A DNA stretch of 64,000 bases from positions 14,686,365-14,750,364 of the forward strand of contig NC_133946.1 in assembly GCF_031877795.1 (NCBI RefSeq), read 5' to 3'. The notes beneath the pieces were generated by a model. It did no database searches. It was not told the origin of the DNA and saw only the letters and a list, made by a program, of their open reading frames with translations. A program made the position numbers and the translations under genes. The stretch comes from Strix aluco. Its lineage: Eukaryota; Chordata; Aves; Strigiformes; Strigidae. The stretch's first letter is position 1; each line of letters opens with the position of its first letter. This document shows positions 50,276 through 64,000 of this stretch, piece by piece.

Positions 50276-52390
50276 ATTAGGAGAACTTAAATGGGGTCAA
50301 GAACAGGAAGTTGGGTGCTTTTTTCACCTTTTAACTGGATGTTCTCATAACACATATTCCCAGGTAGCTACAGTAAAATGGCATGGAGCGAGATAAAGGG
50401 AAAACACTTGATAAACCAAGCAAGTAGCACGCTTCATCTTCTACCCTTACAGGATAACTCACACATTCACTACAAATTTCCCATACTGCAGTTCATTACT
50501 TTTGCCTGTCCATGGTAGTGACTGATACTGATAAACTACGGCTGGCTTTTGCACTGAATGGATTGGAAAACCTACATAGCAAAGCATGCTATTTAGTGCA
50601 GAGGACTGATAGGTATCCTGGTCTATCAGCCTATAACTGTGAATATTAACTCAGTCTGTTCCTTGCAAAGAAAGAGAAAAAATAAACCTTGGGTGAAAGA
50701 GGGTGGGAACAAAACTTTGCAGGAAGATATCTTTCTTATATTTATAAGTTTTGGGTTATTTCTGAAAGAAAACAAAGAGCTGACATACATTTTATCAGCG
50801 AGATATTTGTCATGATGTAGTGTGACCTGTACTGTGATATGGAAGAATAAAACACAGGAGTTATGCAAAGGTCATGCAGGTAATCCCCTGATAAAGGGGA
50901 ATCCCTTGGGAGGAAGAATGCAGCCATACAACCTAATCTTATTCATGACTATTCAAAGAGCTTGAGTGGCATCAGGCGAGGAACAGAATTCTGGCAAGGA
51001 GCTGGCAACTGAACATGTTTTGGCAACTTGCTGAACCCTTGAAAGACCGAGAAGTTTTGCAGTACATGATGTGTCAGTGACTCACTTTGTGTACAGTTCT
51101 AATGCACATCCTCCCAGTGATGGCTTCTATTCGTACCGGCATCCGAAATATAGCAAAGAATGTTCCTGTGCTTTAGAAATGGAAGGGAACAAGCATGTAA
51201 AAGTAGGATGTACTAAGCAAGAATCTGTATGTATATAAAAAGATAGTTCATCTGAATAGGAGCCATATAATAAAATTGTGACTTAGCAATTGAACTCAAG
51301 GATGCAAAGAAAATGGCAGTGAGATAAGAACGCAATCATTGCCTGCTATCTCAAGAAGCCTTTGGCAAGGTAACAGTGAAAGCGCGCACCCAGCTACTGA
51401 TCAACGTGGATCTGACAAACCACAAGTGTCCACTTCTCTTACTGACTGTTTAATAAATTGCTTTGGAACAGGTGGAGGTGAAGAGGAGATCTTTCCAAAA
51501 CCTTGTCTCAGTGTTCTCCCTCAGTTAATGAATGTCAGCAAGTGGAAGAGAACAGAAACTTGATATGTTTTTCCAGCCTTTCTTATAGAAGCATTTGCAA
51601 CATGTTGGAGGCCACAGGCATAAAAGTGAAATACTGGGAAATTAATGTTGTCTGTAGATTTTCAGGATGTAAGCTGGGTAATTTCAGCTTGTGGGTTAGG
51701 CATACTTTAGGTTTTAAGTAGTGTTATAACAGCTTACTATGACTTGAACATGATTTTAGTACGAGTAATCTGATGTTGAATATCATTTATTACCCTGTTA
51801 CACATTTCCAATTGAGATAGACCTGTTTATGGAGTTAGCATTATGTGACTACAGATGGACAAGCTATGTGCAGTGAACAATTTATCCAACAAATATAGTC
51901 TTTTTTATCTTTTCAAACTACCCCTGGAGGAGCAGCAATTTCTATACATGTGTGAGTAATGTGTCAGTGTTCTAACAATCTAACTTTTGAGTTATGCATG
52001 AACTATGCACTTAAATGCTCAATGGTTTGCTGCTTGTGATTTATGCTGTAGTTGGTCACCTAAGACAAATTATATTGTTTTCAATGCCTGACTCAGTGAT
52101 AAGTATTGCAACATTGCCTTAAATTACCTGAAAAAAGCAACTGGGAATTCTCTCAGCCAGAAGACCTCCCAGGTAGTGGAAAGCCTTTACTTCTCTATCT
52201 ATTCTCTATCTATCAATTCCTGCATCCATTAGCTTCAACACCAGAGAAAAACCAATAAACCTGCCTCTGGCATACCAATGGTAGGAAAAAGATGGCAGTG
52301 GTAAGACACAGTGCAGGAAGGCCTGCAGGACCCCTAGATTAAATTGCTGCAGAGTTCACAGAGTTGCTGTAAAGATCTATAATTAGCATT

Positions 52391-52432
52391 GACACTGTAT
52401 CAGGGGCTGGAAGAGCTCCCTGATACTGTGTT
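52391..52432. repeat. Imperfect 16-bp hairpin
   Basis: CACTGTATCAGGGG pairs with CTCCCTGATACTGTG across an 8-base loop, with one mismatch and G-T wobbles. It is shorter than a usual pre-miRNA. Confidence 0.65.
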
Positions 52433-53652
52433 CCTCGTTTGGTCAGCCTGGAGTTTGAAGTGGGTGCTGCATCAAAGCCTCCGTTTTTTATGAACAGGAG
52501 GTGACCAATTTGGACATAAACAGCAAATGCCTAATTGTGCACAAATGTCCATGTTCATATGCAAATACACCCATAGAAATAAAAATCCATTTGCATGAAT
52601 ATTAGTGAAAAGAAAACAAAGGAAGGAATAAGCATGGTCAAACTCCATTAATCAGATTTCAGACAAACATTTGCAAATACCATTTTGCATTATTTGCTAA
52701 AGTCTTTTCATGAGATAAAAAAGACAAATTTACCTGCTAGCATGTTTATTCTTTTGTTTGAAGCAAAACAGTTAAGACAGCACAAAGTAGAATATCATCC
52801 CACAAACAAGCAGCTAAGTAAATATCCTTCAAGAACAGGGAGTGTATTTCAATTTCTCATACCTATTGATGCAGCCTAATGATACTTGAGAAACAGGAGA
52901 CATTTTTAATTTTAGAAAGTAATGAAGTATCAGAGAAAGTAATCCAAATTTATCCTTGCTGCACTTCATCTACTGCAGTTAAGAGAGTTTGATTCTGGCA
53001 ATGCATTTGGTGTCGTGAATTTACTTAGAGAAATACACAGAGCTTGGAAATAAATGGCAGTAACTTTTGTGGATGTCTCTGCTTGTATCTAAGTGTGAAA
53101 TAATATGCAAATGTATTCTGTAGTTCTCAGGACAATTGAAGAAGTGATATGATAGGATTGTGCAGCTGCCATTCTGACCCACAATTTAAATCAATGAATA
53201 TATTCCCATCCTAGCAAATTTATGTTCGAACAGTAATTTTCAACCTATCTTTATTGTTTTGTGGAGAAGCATAATAAAAGGATGGCATACATTTCAGAAT
53301 ATATCAGCAAAGTCTCCTGAGTAGCTTGGGAAATGTATTGTACATAAGAAGATACAATCATTATGCTGTTATAGCCATCACAAAGACACTATCCTTTATG
53401 GCAGAACATCATCCTTTGGGAAAAATTATCCTTGTTGGTTTGTGCAAATTTTTCAACATTCACCCTCGGGACCCATTTTAATCTAATTCTGTTCCTCTGG
53501 GATTTTCTGTTGCTCCAAGATTTAAGGGAGAAGACCAAAATAGGGCAAAGATTTTATCCTTTTCACAAGAAATACCCCATACAAGTGAAAAAGCAGTGTA
53601 TTTGGCATTTTTTCTGGAGCTGGAAAGGTAATAGAAGAAAGAGGCCAAATCC

Positions 53653-53731
53653 CATTATTATTATTATTAATAATAATAATTATCAACATTATCATCATCA
53701 TCGTCATCATCATCATCATCATCATTATTAA
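53653..53731. repeat. Compound trinucleotide microsatellite (ATT/AAT then CAT)
   Basis: ATT repeats run into AAT repeats, forming a perfect palindrome. An ATC-rich spacer follows, then CAT repeats interrupted by one CGT. The His-rich and Met-rich peptides it would encode are artefacts. Confidence 0.95.
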
Positions 53732-56700
53732 TGAGGTCTAAAACCTGCAGCTAGGCAACCCCTTCAAGCAGCCCTGACAACACAAATAAAAAAATACAGT
53801 TGCGTTCAGCAACCATACAAGCATATTATCAAGCACAGGTAGTGGCAAAAACTCTAGGAGCCAATATTCAAATGCAAAAATAGCTATTAATACCAAAAGA
53901 GTGCTGGTTTCTTTCCTGAAAATAATATTTTATTGCCAAGTGCTCTTGCGATTGAACAGGAAGCATATATACACACCCTTATATATATGTGTGTGTATAT
54001 AGTTATTCAAATAATAATGTTTCATAGATGTTCTTTATGTTTAGGTGCATTTTCTTTTAATTTCTTACATATGTACACCATTAGTGGACTGGTCAAACTT
54101 CTTTTTAATTTATGGTTTAATAAAGTTTCCATGATTTATCCTTTGCAAAGATTGCATATTTTTCACTTAATTGATTTTGATAATTTAATTAATAAACAAA
54201 TAATTTAGATTTTATTTTTATCAGCCTCTACATAATTTGAGGGGCAAAGCATTTAACTGCACATTAAATATATTGGAACAGAAATGCACAAACTACCAAC
54301 TTTATCACGAAAATTTTGGGAAGTAAGGCAATTGAGCAAAATTCTTAAAAACAAAGGTCTGCACAGCAACTTCTTCCCTAGGTGCAAAACTAGATCCATA
54401 GTAAGCTGGCGCCAAAGCTAACTTATCTGTAAATTTAGATGACCTACATATGCCAGAGATTTTACACTGTTTCTTTTTGTCTTTTCACTGTCAGTTCCAC
54501 AGTTTCACTGAACATGTATTTTTAATGTGTAAATTTCAAATACATTATTTGTATGTCTTTCTACACATAACATACAAAGTAAATCTGAAAAAAAAAAAGG
54601 TATATTGGTAGGCACAAGTATGAATGTTTAGGTGTAAATAGCAGTATTTGAGCAATAGCATGTGATCAATTAAAGGCTAAATCATGTGTTATGTACAGAG
54701 AGAAAGTTAACGTTTCATGAGCAGCTTTAATATTTCTATCTGTTGAGTTTGAGGAACAGACTTGACAAGATTTCATACCCACAGCCTTCTGCACCTGGTT
54801 CCCATTATAAACCTGGCCTTGATAATGGAGCTATGTTCTTCTACAGAAGCTAATGTTAGCAACAGTATTTTCCTCCCATAACTCTTATAACCCAAGTACC
54901 AGTGTTGTGGCTGTGTTTGACCCCTCTGTGCATGTGTATCACCTTCCTCACTAAATACATAGAGATCAGATAAAACACTTCTTTAAGTATGGGTACAATT
55001 TCTAAGCCTGATTTTATTTCCTGTGATATCTACAAAAGCCAGTGATATAGTACACACTTCAGGGTTATATTGAAAGTCGGATTTTTTTTTTCCTTGTTTG
55101 TTTATGATGGAAACATTTCTTTTTAAAAGATATGGTCGGAGACCCAGGGATTAATTTCTTTTTTCCAAGATGTTCTGCTTTGAATTTAATGTCAAATTAC
55201 ATTTTAAAGTTCTAATTGTAAAGATAAATTCACTGCAACACTTCTTTGTGTCTGAGAGACATTAAAATCATTCAGCTACTCAAAGATGCGTCTAATTCCT
55301 GGTTAGATCTCACAATAGAAAGAAAAAAAGAAAGAAAAACAAAAAAAGACGATGCTCGCTGTGTCCTACTGTTATCCTATAAATACACTGGTTTAGAAAA
55401 CCAATGCAATCACATATGACAATGAAATTCGTACAAAAGCAAAAATCATCACCACCTTGAACTTCTCAAAAAAATAGCAGGGAACTCCCTGGAGTGATAT
55501 CCTGCCTAGTCCTGTCATAACACACACAGTACACCCTGCAAAAATGTTGCTCGGAATCACTACTTTTTTTTCCCCATTCATTGTTATAAACTTATATTGA
55601 TTTCATGCTTTATCTTATTCTGTCATGCAATTTCAAACATTGGAAGCAACAGCATAAATAAACAGAATTTCTCCAACTACAAAACTAAATGTTTGAAGTC
55701 CAGCATGTTTTCCATTTCTAATAAAAGGGGGCAGTATTACATCACCTGAAATTCTGAATTGTTCAAATTATCGTAAAAAGTGCTGGAGAAGGATACAAAA
55801 TTGCTGAACTTCACTGAAAATAGACTGTTACTGTATACACAGTCACAAATCTGCTTGTCTGCCTTGGGGTGAAATTTTCAGAGCTAGTTCAGTGGGACTT
55901 AGGCTCCTGCATTGCAGCTACTTTAGAAAATTTTTACTTGAGTTTTTTCTTCAAAATTATTAAGAAAATATTACAGATGATATAAAATGAAGGCACATTT
56001 TTCATGTAGCTAGGATAAGCCCTAAGCTTAAAAAAGAAATTGCAAAATTATTCCAGTTAAAAAAAAAATTGGAACAAAATATTTTTATATTTCTTTTTTC
56101 TTTTTTAAATAAAGGTTTTTCAGAATAAAATGCTGGTGCCCAAATATGGCTTTAGGAAGTTAACAAAATTGTTGCTTACATGGATTACGTACAGCCACAA
56201 ACAGATTACTAAATTGGCCAAATTCACAGTAAAGTATAAAGGACATTTGTTTTGTAAGAATTATGAGGACTGCTGGGATTTGTATTTGCAACTTTTCCCT
56301 ATTCTGGGGCATTTAACTTAGACAAGTCATTTATCTGTTATAAAATGATGGAACTGTAAAGAGGTTGTCTCTATGCAACATGTCCTTCTACGTCTCAGAA
56401 ACTCCCCAGGGAAAGGTTTGTCGACTGAGCAGAATGACGTATCCAGGAAAAACAGTTTCCCAGTTGCAGTGTCTCTTTGTGGAAATCAGATTCTTCATTA
56501 GACAGATGGAATACACTCCCACTGAGTTGAATAAATTGCCTATATTCTTGCAAGAAAGTGAGACCACACTAACAGTTCCTTAAGTAAATCAGTGTCTTTT
56601 TTTCTCTCTATACAGTTCTAGATTCTCTATTATGGAATCTAAATATATATATTTAAACTTAAATTAAATTATACCTAGTGTAAGCTATATGGGGCAGGAC

Positions 56701-57519
56701 CTTCTTTAAGTTACAGTGAGAAGAGAACTTGGTGCAATGACTGTCGCAACAATACCATAATAAAAGCAACAACTTTGTAAAACTAGTAATTTGCTGTTGA
56801 TATTGCTATTCTTTTTTTTTGCCTAATTATGAGGTATTTGCCATTTAATAACAAGTAGAACTAAGATTTAACCAACAGAAACAAGGATCCAATTGAAAAT
56901 GCTTAGCTTCTATCATGTGTCCCAGCAGACTGAAATATAAGCATTGACCTTATTTACTAGTTACAAATATTCTTCTATAAGAAACTAAAGGAAAAAAGAA
57001 AATATGAGAAGTTTTTCTTAAAAGATAAAAGCAGATGAGAATAGATTGGTCCCTGCAAATCTAAACCACTTATTCATAAAGATTTATAAAAATCCACAAG
57101 GCCCTTATGACCAATTTATTCATGTTCTCAATTTAAGGGTGGTCATGACAACTTTCCTTAAAAGGAGGAAAGATAACTGAATGGAGGATGAACTGGAAAA
57201 GTATTTTCTTAACTATGTGCATTTTTGTTTTTAAACCGAGCTGAGAAATGACTAATATAACAAGGATGCTAATAACAAGTTACTTCTCTTGGTGATTGTC
57301 TGAGAAATACTCTGCACTTGCAGAAAAGACAGTGTGACTCCTGCCTCTGCAGTTGTTCTGTCTTTAATACTGAATGTATGGGGAGAAAAAAAGTGGTAAA
57401 AAACTTTTGGCAACATAATCCAGTACCGCTTGCATTTAGAAAAAAAGCAATACAATGATGGAGTCATTGCAGGGGTGTAGGCAGTCAAAAGGAGATTATG
57501 CATGACTAGTAACTTTTCC

Positions 57520-57549
57520 TACAAAGACTTCCTGAAGTGTTTTTATCAG
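57520..57549 (+). repeat. Left copy of a 30-bp direct repeat
   Basis: It matches 58211-58240 at 27 of 30 positions, with all three differences being transitions. It lies just before the hairpin array. Confidence 0.65.
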
Positions 57550-57595
57550 GCGAAGTTTGTACGCATGTGCAGTAGCTTCATATAAATGATGAAGC

Positions 57596-57775
57596 GTAAC
57601 AGCTCCAGAGGAGTTGTTACACTCTATTGTGTCAATAATCCACATATTTAACAGTCCCTAAATACAGCAGACCGTAACACCTCCAAAGGGGTCGTTATGG
57701 CTTATCAAGTCAAATCCAAGTGCCTAAATATGGAATTGATCAATAGACTGTAACATCCCCAAGGGTAAATAATAT
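57596..57775. repeat. Degenerate tandem array, about 78-bp unit, each with a hairpin
   Basis: Three units start with GTAACA(G/C)CTCC-like sequence at 57596, 57674 and 57750 (spacings 78 and 76). In unit 1, 11-base arms GTAACAGCTCC and GGAGTTGTTAC flank AGA, with one G-T wobble. Unit 2 keeps a weaker version (7 of 11 pairs) and unit 3 only part. A CCTAAATA segment is also shared between units 1 and 2, at about 57657 and 57723. I do not recognise the family. Confidence 0.65.
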
Positions 57776-58210
57776 AAGTTTTTAAGAATGCACACATTTT
57801 GCATACAAACTGTGGTCTATATTAGGATAAATGATGTGGATTCAACTTGTAAAACTTTGATTTAGAAATAAGAAAGGAATAAAATGCTCATTATAAGAGG
57901 TGCTAAAGTACCATAATTCCCAGGAAGTAGGCGATGACTCATGTCATTTATTTTGGGGTCTAATTCTGGTTTCCTACTGCAAATACACAGTTGCCTGAAA
58001 ATCTACAAGAGTGGGAATGGAATATAAACATAAAAATCTTATATTAAATTCTGCTTCCTCTCAGATCTCAATGAATATGCTTTGTGGATAAGTAAATGGG
58101 GAGGTGGGGGTATATCCTCAGGTCTAGCAGATATGTTGAGATTATTAATTAGGTATATGTTCATATATTTTTCTCCAATGGAGTTAACACATTTCTGCCT
58201 ATATTTTTTC

Positions 58211-58240
58211 TACAAAGATTTTCTGAAGTGTTTTTGTCAG
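58211..58240 (+). repeat. Right copy of the 30-bp direct repeat
   Basis: The partner is at 57520-57549, 691 bases away. Weaker similarity seems to continue for about 15 bases to the right. The hairpin array lies between the copies. Confidence 0.65.
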
Positions 58241-58717
58241 TGATTTTTGTGCTTTATGCACAAAAAAGATAGGATCCGGTCTTTTTTAAAATTATGTCAG
58301 TTATCTTCTAAATTATATAGCATTTTCAGGTTCATTTAAAGCCTTAAATCAAAGCAAAACTTCTAGGCAATATTTCCAGCTCAAAATACTAAAATAAAGT
58401 AGCTATAGCAATGCAAATTTTGTTTCAGTACTCTTTTTTGTTGAAGGTAAAGATGGCTTGACTGGAAAAAAGTCGTATCGTCTAAACAAAGCCAATTTTT
58501 GTATGATTTGACTTTTGCTCGTATCACATGGAAAGAGCTCTGTAGCCTATTTTCTGGATTTTCCTAATTCTCTCCCTTTCCCCGGTGTTTCTGTTTACTG
58601 TGTGAAACCACTGACACAGTTTCTTTTTCCCTTTCTGCAGTCAGACTACACCTGATCAGCACCAGGTGGAGTAGAAAAAGTCAACTCTGCTATAATGACT
58701 GTTTGCCCGGTGTGCAC

Positions 58718-59273
58718 TGTACTGGCATTGGCTCAGATAGGGTTAATTTTAGTTCACATGGTGCTGAGTTTCAGATTTGTGACCAAAATAGTGCTGATAA
58801 CACAAAGATGTTTTAGCTATTGACAAACAGTGCTTCTCCAGCATCAAGGCCTTTTCTGTTTCTTATGCTGGCCTGCCAGCAAGCAGGCTAGGGGTGCAAA
58901 AGTGGCTGGGAGGGGGCACAGCCAGGCCAGCTGACCCAAACGGAGTATCCCAAAAGGGATATTCCACACCATATGACGTAGTAATCAGCAATAAAAGCTG
59001 AAGGAAGAAGGAGGAAGGGGAAACTTCCCAAGTAACTGTTACATGTGCTGAAGCCCTGCTTTCCTGGAAATGGCTAAACATCTGCCTGCTGATGGGAAGT
59101 AGTGAACCAATTCCTTATTTTGCTTTGCTTGCATGTATGACTTTTGCTTTACTTATTAAACTGTCTCAACCCACGAGTTTTCTCACTTTCACCTTTCTGA
59201 TTCTCTTCCCCATCCCGCTGGAGGGGAATGACCGAGTGGCTGTGCGGTGCTTACCTGCCTGCCCTAACTCACA
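58718..59273 (+). mobile_element. Avian ERVL-type solo LTR
   Basis: About 550 bases resemble a widespread avian endogenous retrovirus LTR that I recognise by phrases. These include AGGGTTAATTTTAGTTC near the start, AGCTGACCCAAAC, GGGATATTCCACACC, AGGAAGAAGGAGGAAGGGG, GAAGCCCTGCTTTCCTGG and CAACCCACGAGTTTTCTCAC. Inside are a CRE-like TGACGT (58974-58979), a degenerate TATA-like AATAAAAG (about 58990) and an ATTAAA polyadenylation signal (59155-59160) in LTR order. No gag or pol sequence flanks it, so it looks like a solo LTR left by recombination. It is antisense to SOX6. I see no clear target duplication, and the edges are approximate to about 10 bases. Confidence 0.85.
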
Positions 59274-62200
59274 GCTGTGTATTGCAGTACACAAACTGAA
59301 ATAACTCCATAGAATGGTACCATCTCAAAATTACAGCCTAACCTTAATGCTTTAGCAAATGACAAAGTTGGACTGTGCCAGAGTGCTGCATGGTTTTGTT
59401 TTGGTCTTTCTGATGAGTGAACCTCTGTGAGCACTTTTAAAGCTTTGTAGGAGATTTTTTTGAACAGCAGAATATGAACAGAGGCAATTTTCAATTCTGT
59501 GTCTCTAACCAAATACAAAGCTTTCTGAGATTTAAATGACACATTTTCAAAAAGGCCTAAGCCCAGGCTTTGAAGCTATGTACATAATTTTGTAAGCGCA
59601 ATCATTTGCACAACAAACTATTACCAGCTATCTGAACTTGAAGACCAGTAACTGACCAGAACTCAATAGCTTTTTTAAACCAGCTGCAGGCAATTAATTT
59701 GTCATCTTTTTCTGGTGCTGGCTTCTAGCTACTCATTTATACAAGTCTAATTACCTGAAGCCAATTTCTGAAAATTTGGTCCTGAAAACACAGGGTCCTG
59801 ATTCTTCAAAAGAAACCAATCCAAAATTGCAACTATGTTATCAAAGCTTCACTGGGATTATGACAGAAACTATACACAATCTTCTTGGCATACAATTATT
59901 TCAAAATTATGTTTTTCTAATTGAAGTGATCTATCATTCCTCTCCCCCCCAATTTTATTCATCCTGCCCATCATTTTTAGAGTAAAAGAAATACATCATA
60001 ATGTAAAAATTGAAAGGCAGAGTGTAAAGAGGGAAAGAAGAGTATTCTAGACTTCTGTTTGTGCAAAGGATGCTTCTGGGTTTAATGTATTTTATACTTC
60101 TTATAAAACATAAATACATTCCCTTAGTATTTATGACTGACTTAATTCTTTTATTTTCCTTAGGATAGAAACTGGGGATATATCATAATTTAAAATGAGT
60201 ATTTTATATCCCATTCTTTTGTAAACCCTGCCTTTTCTTGCATCTACAGAGCAAGGATGATAGACTAGCGTACTGAAGGTAAAACCAGAGTACATATTAC
60301 AACTTTGTCCTGCCTTAATGGTTCACTCTATAGCACATGCTACAATAAATAAACCCGGCAGGATTATATAAGGGCATGGAGAGATATAACAACAGATTTC
60401 CTTGCTGCTGTTTTATTCTTAGGTTTTAAAAGTTGCAAGTGCTACCATGAAAAGTCTCCCCATAAAAGATGGCATTTGAGAATGATGTTGTTTATACTTG
60501 TTAAAGAGTTTCAATTGACTCTGCTATATTTGCAAGTAAAAAATTTTTTTTCCTCTGACTGCCTGATGTGTAACCTCAATCTGGAAGCTGTACATCAATC
60601 TGTGTATTGCTAGTAACTAGCACAAAAGAGAAATTTCAGATTATTCACTGAAATATTTACTGGCTGTGCTTTAAAAGGTGAAAGACAAAATAGAAACTTG
60701 TTATATGGAATACAAGATGTAAACATGGTACAGAAAATACTCAGGGACCAGACCTGATAAGTAAGTGGGTACCACTTTTATACTTACTTTTCAAAGTCAA
60801 ATCAAATGTTAAGAATTCTTCTAATAGCTCTTATAGTGTATTAGATATTTTTAAATGTCAAGCCACTGAAACTCATAAAATACATTTTTAAATAACATCA
60901 TTTTATAAACTCTTAATAGTGATCATAGGTGTGACATTTATTTTTATAACTGTGCTTTAGTACCCTACCTCTTAGTTAAGACAAACACTGACTTTACAAT
61001 TAGAGCATTGTTTGAATATGGCCTGCTTGATCAGTTATTAATTTCCATACTTTTTCATGGTATCAATCTGTATTAAATGAGTTTTTCAATGCTGACATTT
61101 AAACTAACACTAGCAGAAATAAATATCTATTAGCCTCTGAATTTGTCTTGTAAAAGCATTGTTAATCCTGTGTGGTAACAGTTTAACAAATCTTTTTAGT
61201 AGACACTGAGCATTTCTTTTGTTTTGAGTACTATAAAGAACCTATCAAGCAAAAATATAAAGTGTAGATTAAAAGGTATGTATCAATCTTTGATGGGTCT
61301 GTTTACAACATTTCTTTTCCTTTCCGTACCTTGCTACAATTCACTTACTCACTGAGTATTCCCTTGTGGGTTGAGAAAAGATCATAGTATCATCAAATTC
61401 ACAGATTAAGATATAGTTAAAATTCTGCTGAGTCTTATATGCAACCTGGACTAAAAATTCCTGTTAGTCTTTGGAGTATATTACAATCTTCCATCCCTCC
61501 CCCAAGATACAAAGAACCTACCCTCTAACATACGGATATTACAGAATTTTCATTAATGAATTATAAGCATTGAAAGCTACCTGTTTTTCAATTTTTTTTT
61601 TTTTTCAGCAAATAGTCTGAAACACTAGTTGCTTTAGGCTAATGAATGTGTCAGCTTTCTTTTCATTCATTACTGAACTGCATCGTAACTGTTCCTATTT
61701 ACCAATGCCATAGTGATTACTGGAATAGTATTCTTCCCTTCCTAGTTAACTGGAGTAAGTATTGTGGTATACTACTGATTTTGTGTCAGTGGTGAAAAAT
61801 AACTTGTGTGCTGTATTTTTTGCAGCATAAGCCACCTCTAGGGAAGTTAACAGAGGAACATTCTTCATCAAAAGAACTGCCCTACAGCTCAGCCAATTGA
61901 GCGTTCACTGTCTCTGTTATACACACAGAGACCTGCTCCTGGAGCAGATCTTGTACACCTTGGAAAGGCCACAGAGCAGGACAACACAGATACACAAATT
62001 TTTCCAAGAGACTTCTTTGTCCTCTGGGTGCTCCTTAAAGTGTGTGTGACAGAAACTGTTCCTCACCTTTCGGATATGATCCCAGCTTGCTCTTTTGTCC
62101 TGTTCAGTTCAGTGCTGGTCATGTTTTTCACCACTTTCTCTCATTTACCATTTTATTGTAGCGTCCCATTAAATTTTAGTGTTTGGAAACTACGGCCAAG

Positions 62201-62604
62201 ATTCAACAAAGAACTTTGATCTCTAATTTCCCATTGAAACCACAAGCCAAAAGCATTGTTTTGAGCCTAAATACTTTGTTGTATCTGAGCCACAGATTCA
62301 AGCACTCTCAGATACATTCAATAGCATTGTAATGTTCAATCATGCTAGTACATAACTGGCCTTTTTGCCATATTTATCAATCCAATCATTCTCAAAAGCA
62401 CAATTCAAAATCTAGTGACCACAAACAATGGTAGCTTCAACCAATTCATTTTCCATGTTGTTATAGGCATGCTTACAGCTTAATCACAAGTGCACAGCAC
62501 TGTTTTTTTGAATGCTGTCATGTAAATGGAGAGAAGTTTGTAGCACAGCACTGTGAAGTGACAAGGTGTATTTAACGTGAAATAAGAGATGGCAAAAAGC
62601 TCTA

Positions 62605-64000
<1,396 letters not shown>

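Noticed and set aside
53432..53731. His-rich ORF and the opposing Met-rich ORF
   Set aside because: Both come from the CAT/ATG trinucleotide microsatellite.
61870..61915. tRNA-like phrase AGCTCAGCCAATTGAGCG
   Set aside because: It resembles an A-box region, but there is no B-box or acceptor stem. At most it is a very old SINE scrap.

Overview
The window is vertebrate nuclear DNA, almost certainly avian. It is AT-rich, and its only clear gene has short exons in very long introns. It carries a CR1 LINE tail ending in the typical octamer-like ATGATTCT repeat and a solo LTR of the avian ERVL type. No mammalian Alu or L1 was seen. I cannot name the species.

The gene is the 3' half of SOX6 (SoxD-group HMG-box transcription factor), on the minus strand. 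Five exons encode the C-terminal 351 residues, in transcript order: 62876-62686, 36150-36042, 19493-19260, 16760-16544 and 8590-8287 (stop). Splice phases agree at all four junctions and the joined reading frame has no breaks. The DNA-binding HMG box is split by the 2.5 kb intron between the third and fourth exons. The other introns are about 26.5, 16.5 and 8.0 kb. The 5' exons (coiled coil, leucine zipper, start codon) lie beyond the right edge.

Downstream of the stop codon is a very long 3' UTR, probably about 6.65 kb (8286 to about 1632). Its far end is marked by an ATTAAA signal followed by a GU-rich stretch. It contains a dense set of seed matches to miR-499/208, miR-219 and miR-338, microRNAs known to act on SOX6 in muscle or oligodendrocytes. 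It also has Pumilio-type motifs, a G-quadruplex-capable stretch and possible internal poly(A) sites. This post-transcriptional control region is the most informative non-coding part of the window.

The introns hold ancient SINE and other interspersed relics, homopolymer runs, microsatellites, small tandem duplications, short perfect hairpins, and an unusual degenerate tandem array with internal hairpins near 57.6-57.8 kb. Both well-identified retroelements (CR1 at 33 kb, LTR at 59 kb) are antisense to SOX6. The left 1.6 kb lies past the SOX6 end and contains one possible, unidentified plus-strand terminal exon. No bacterial-type system, CRISPR array or operon is present.
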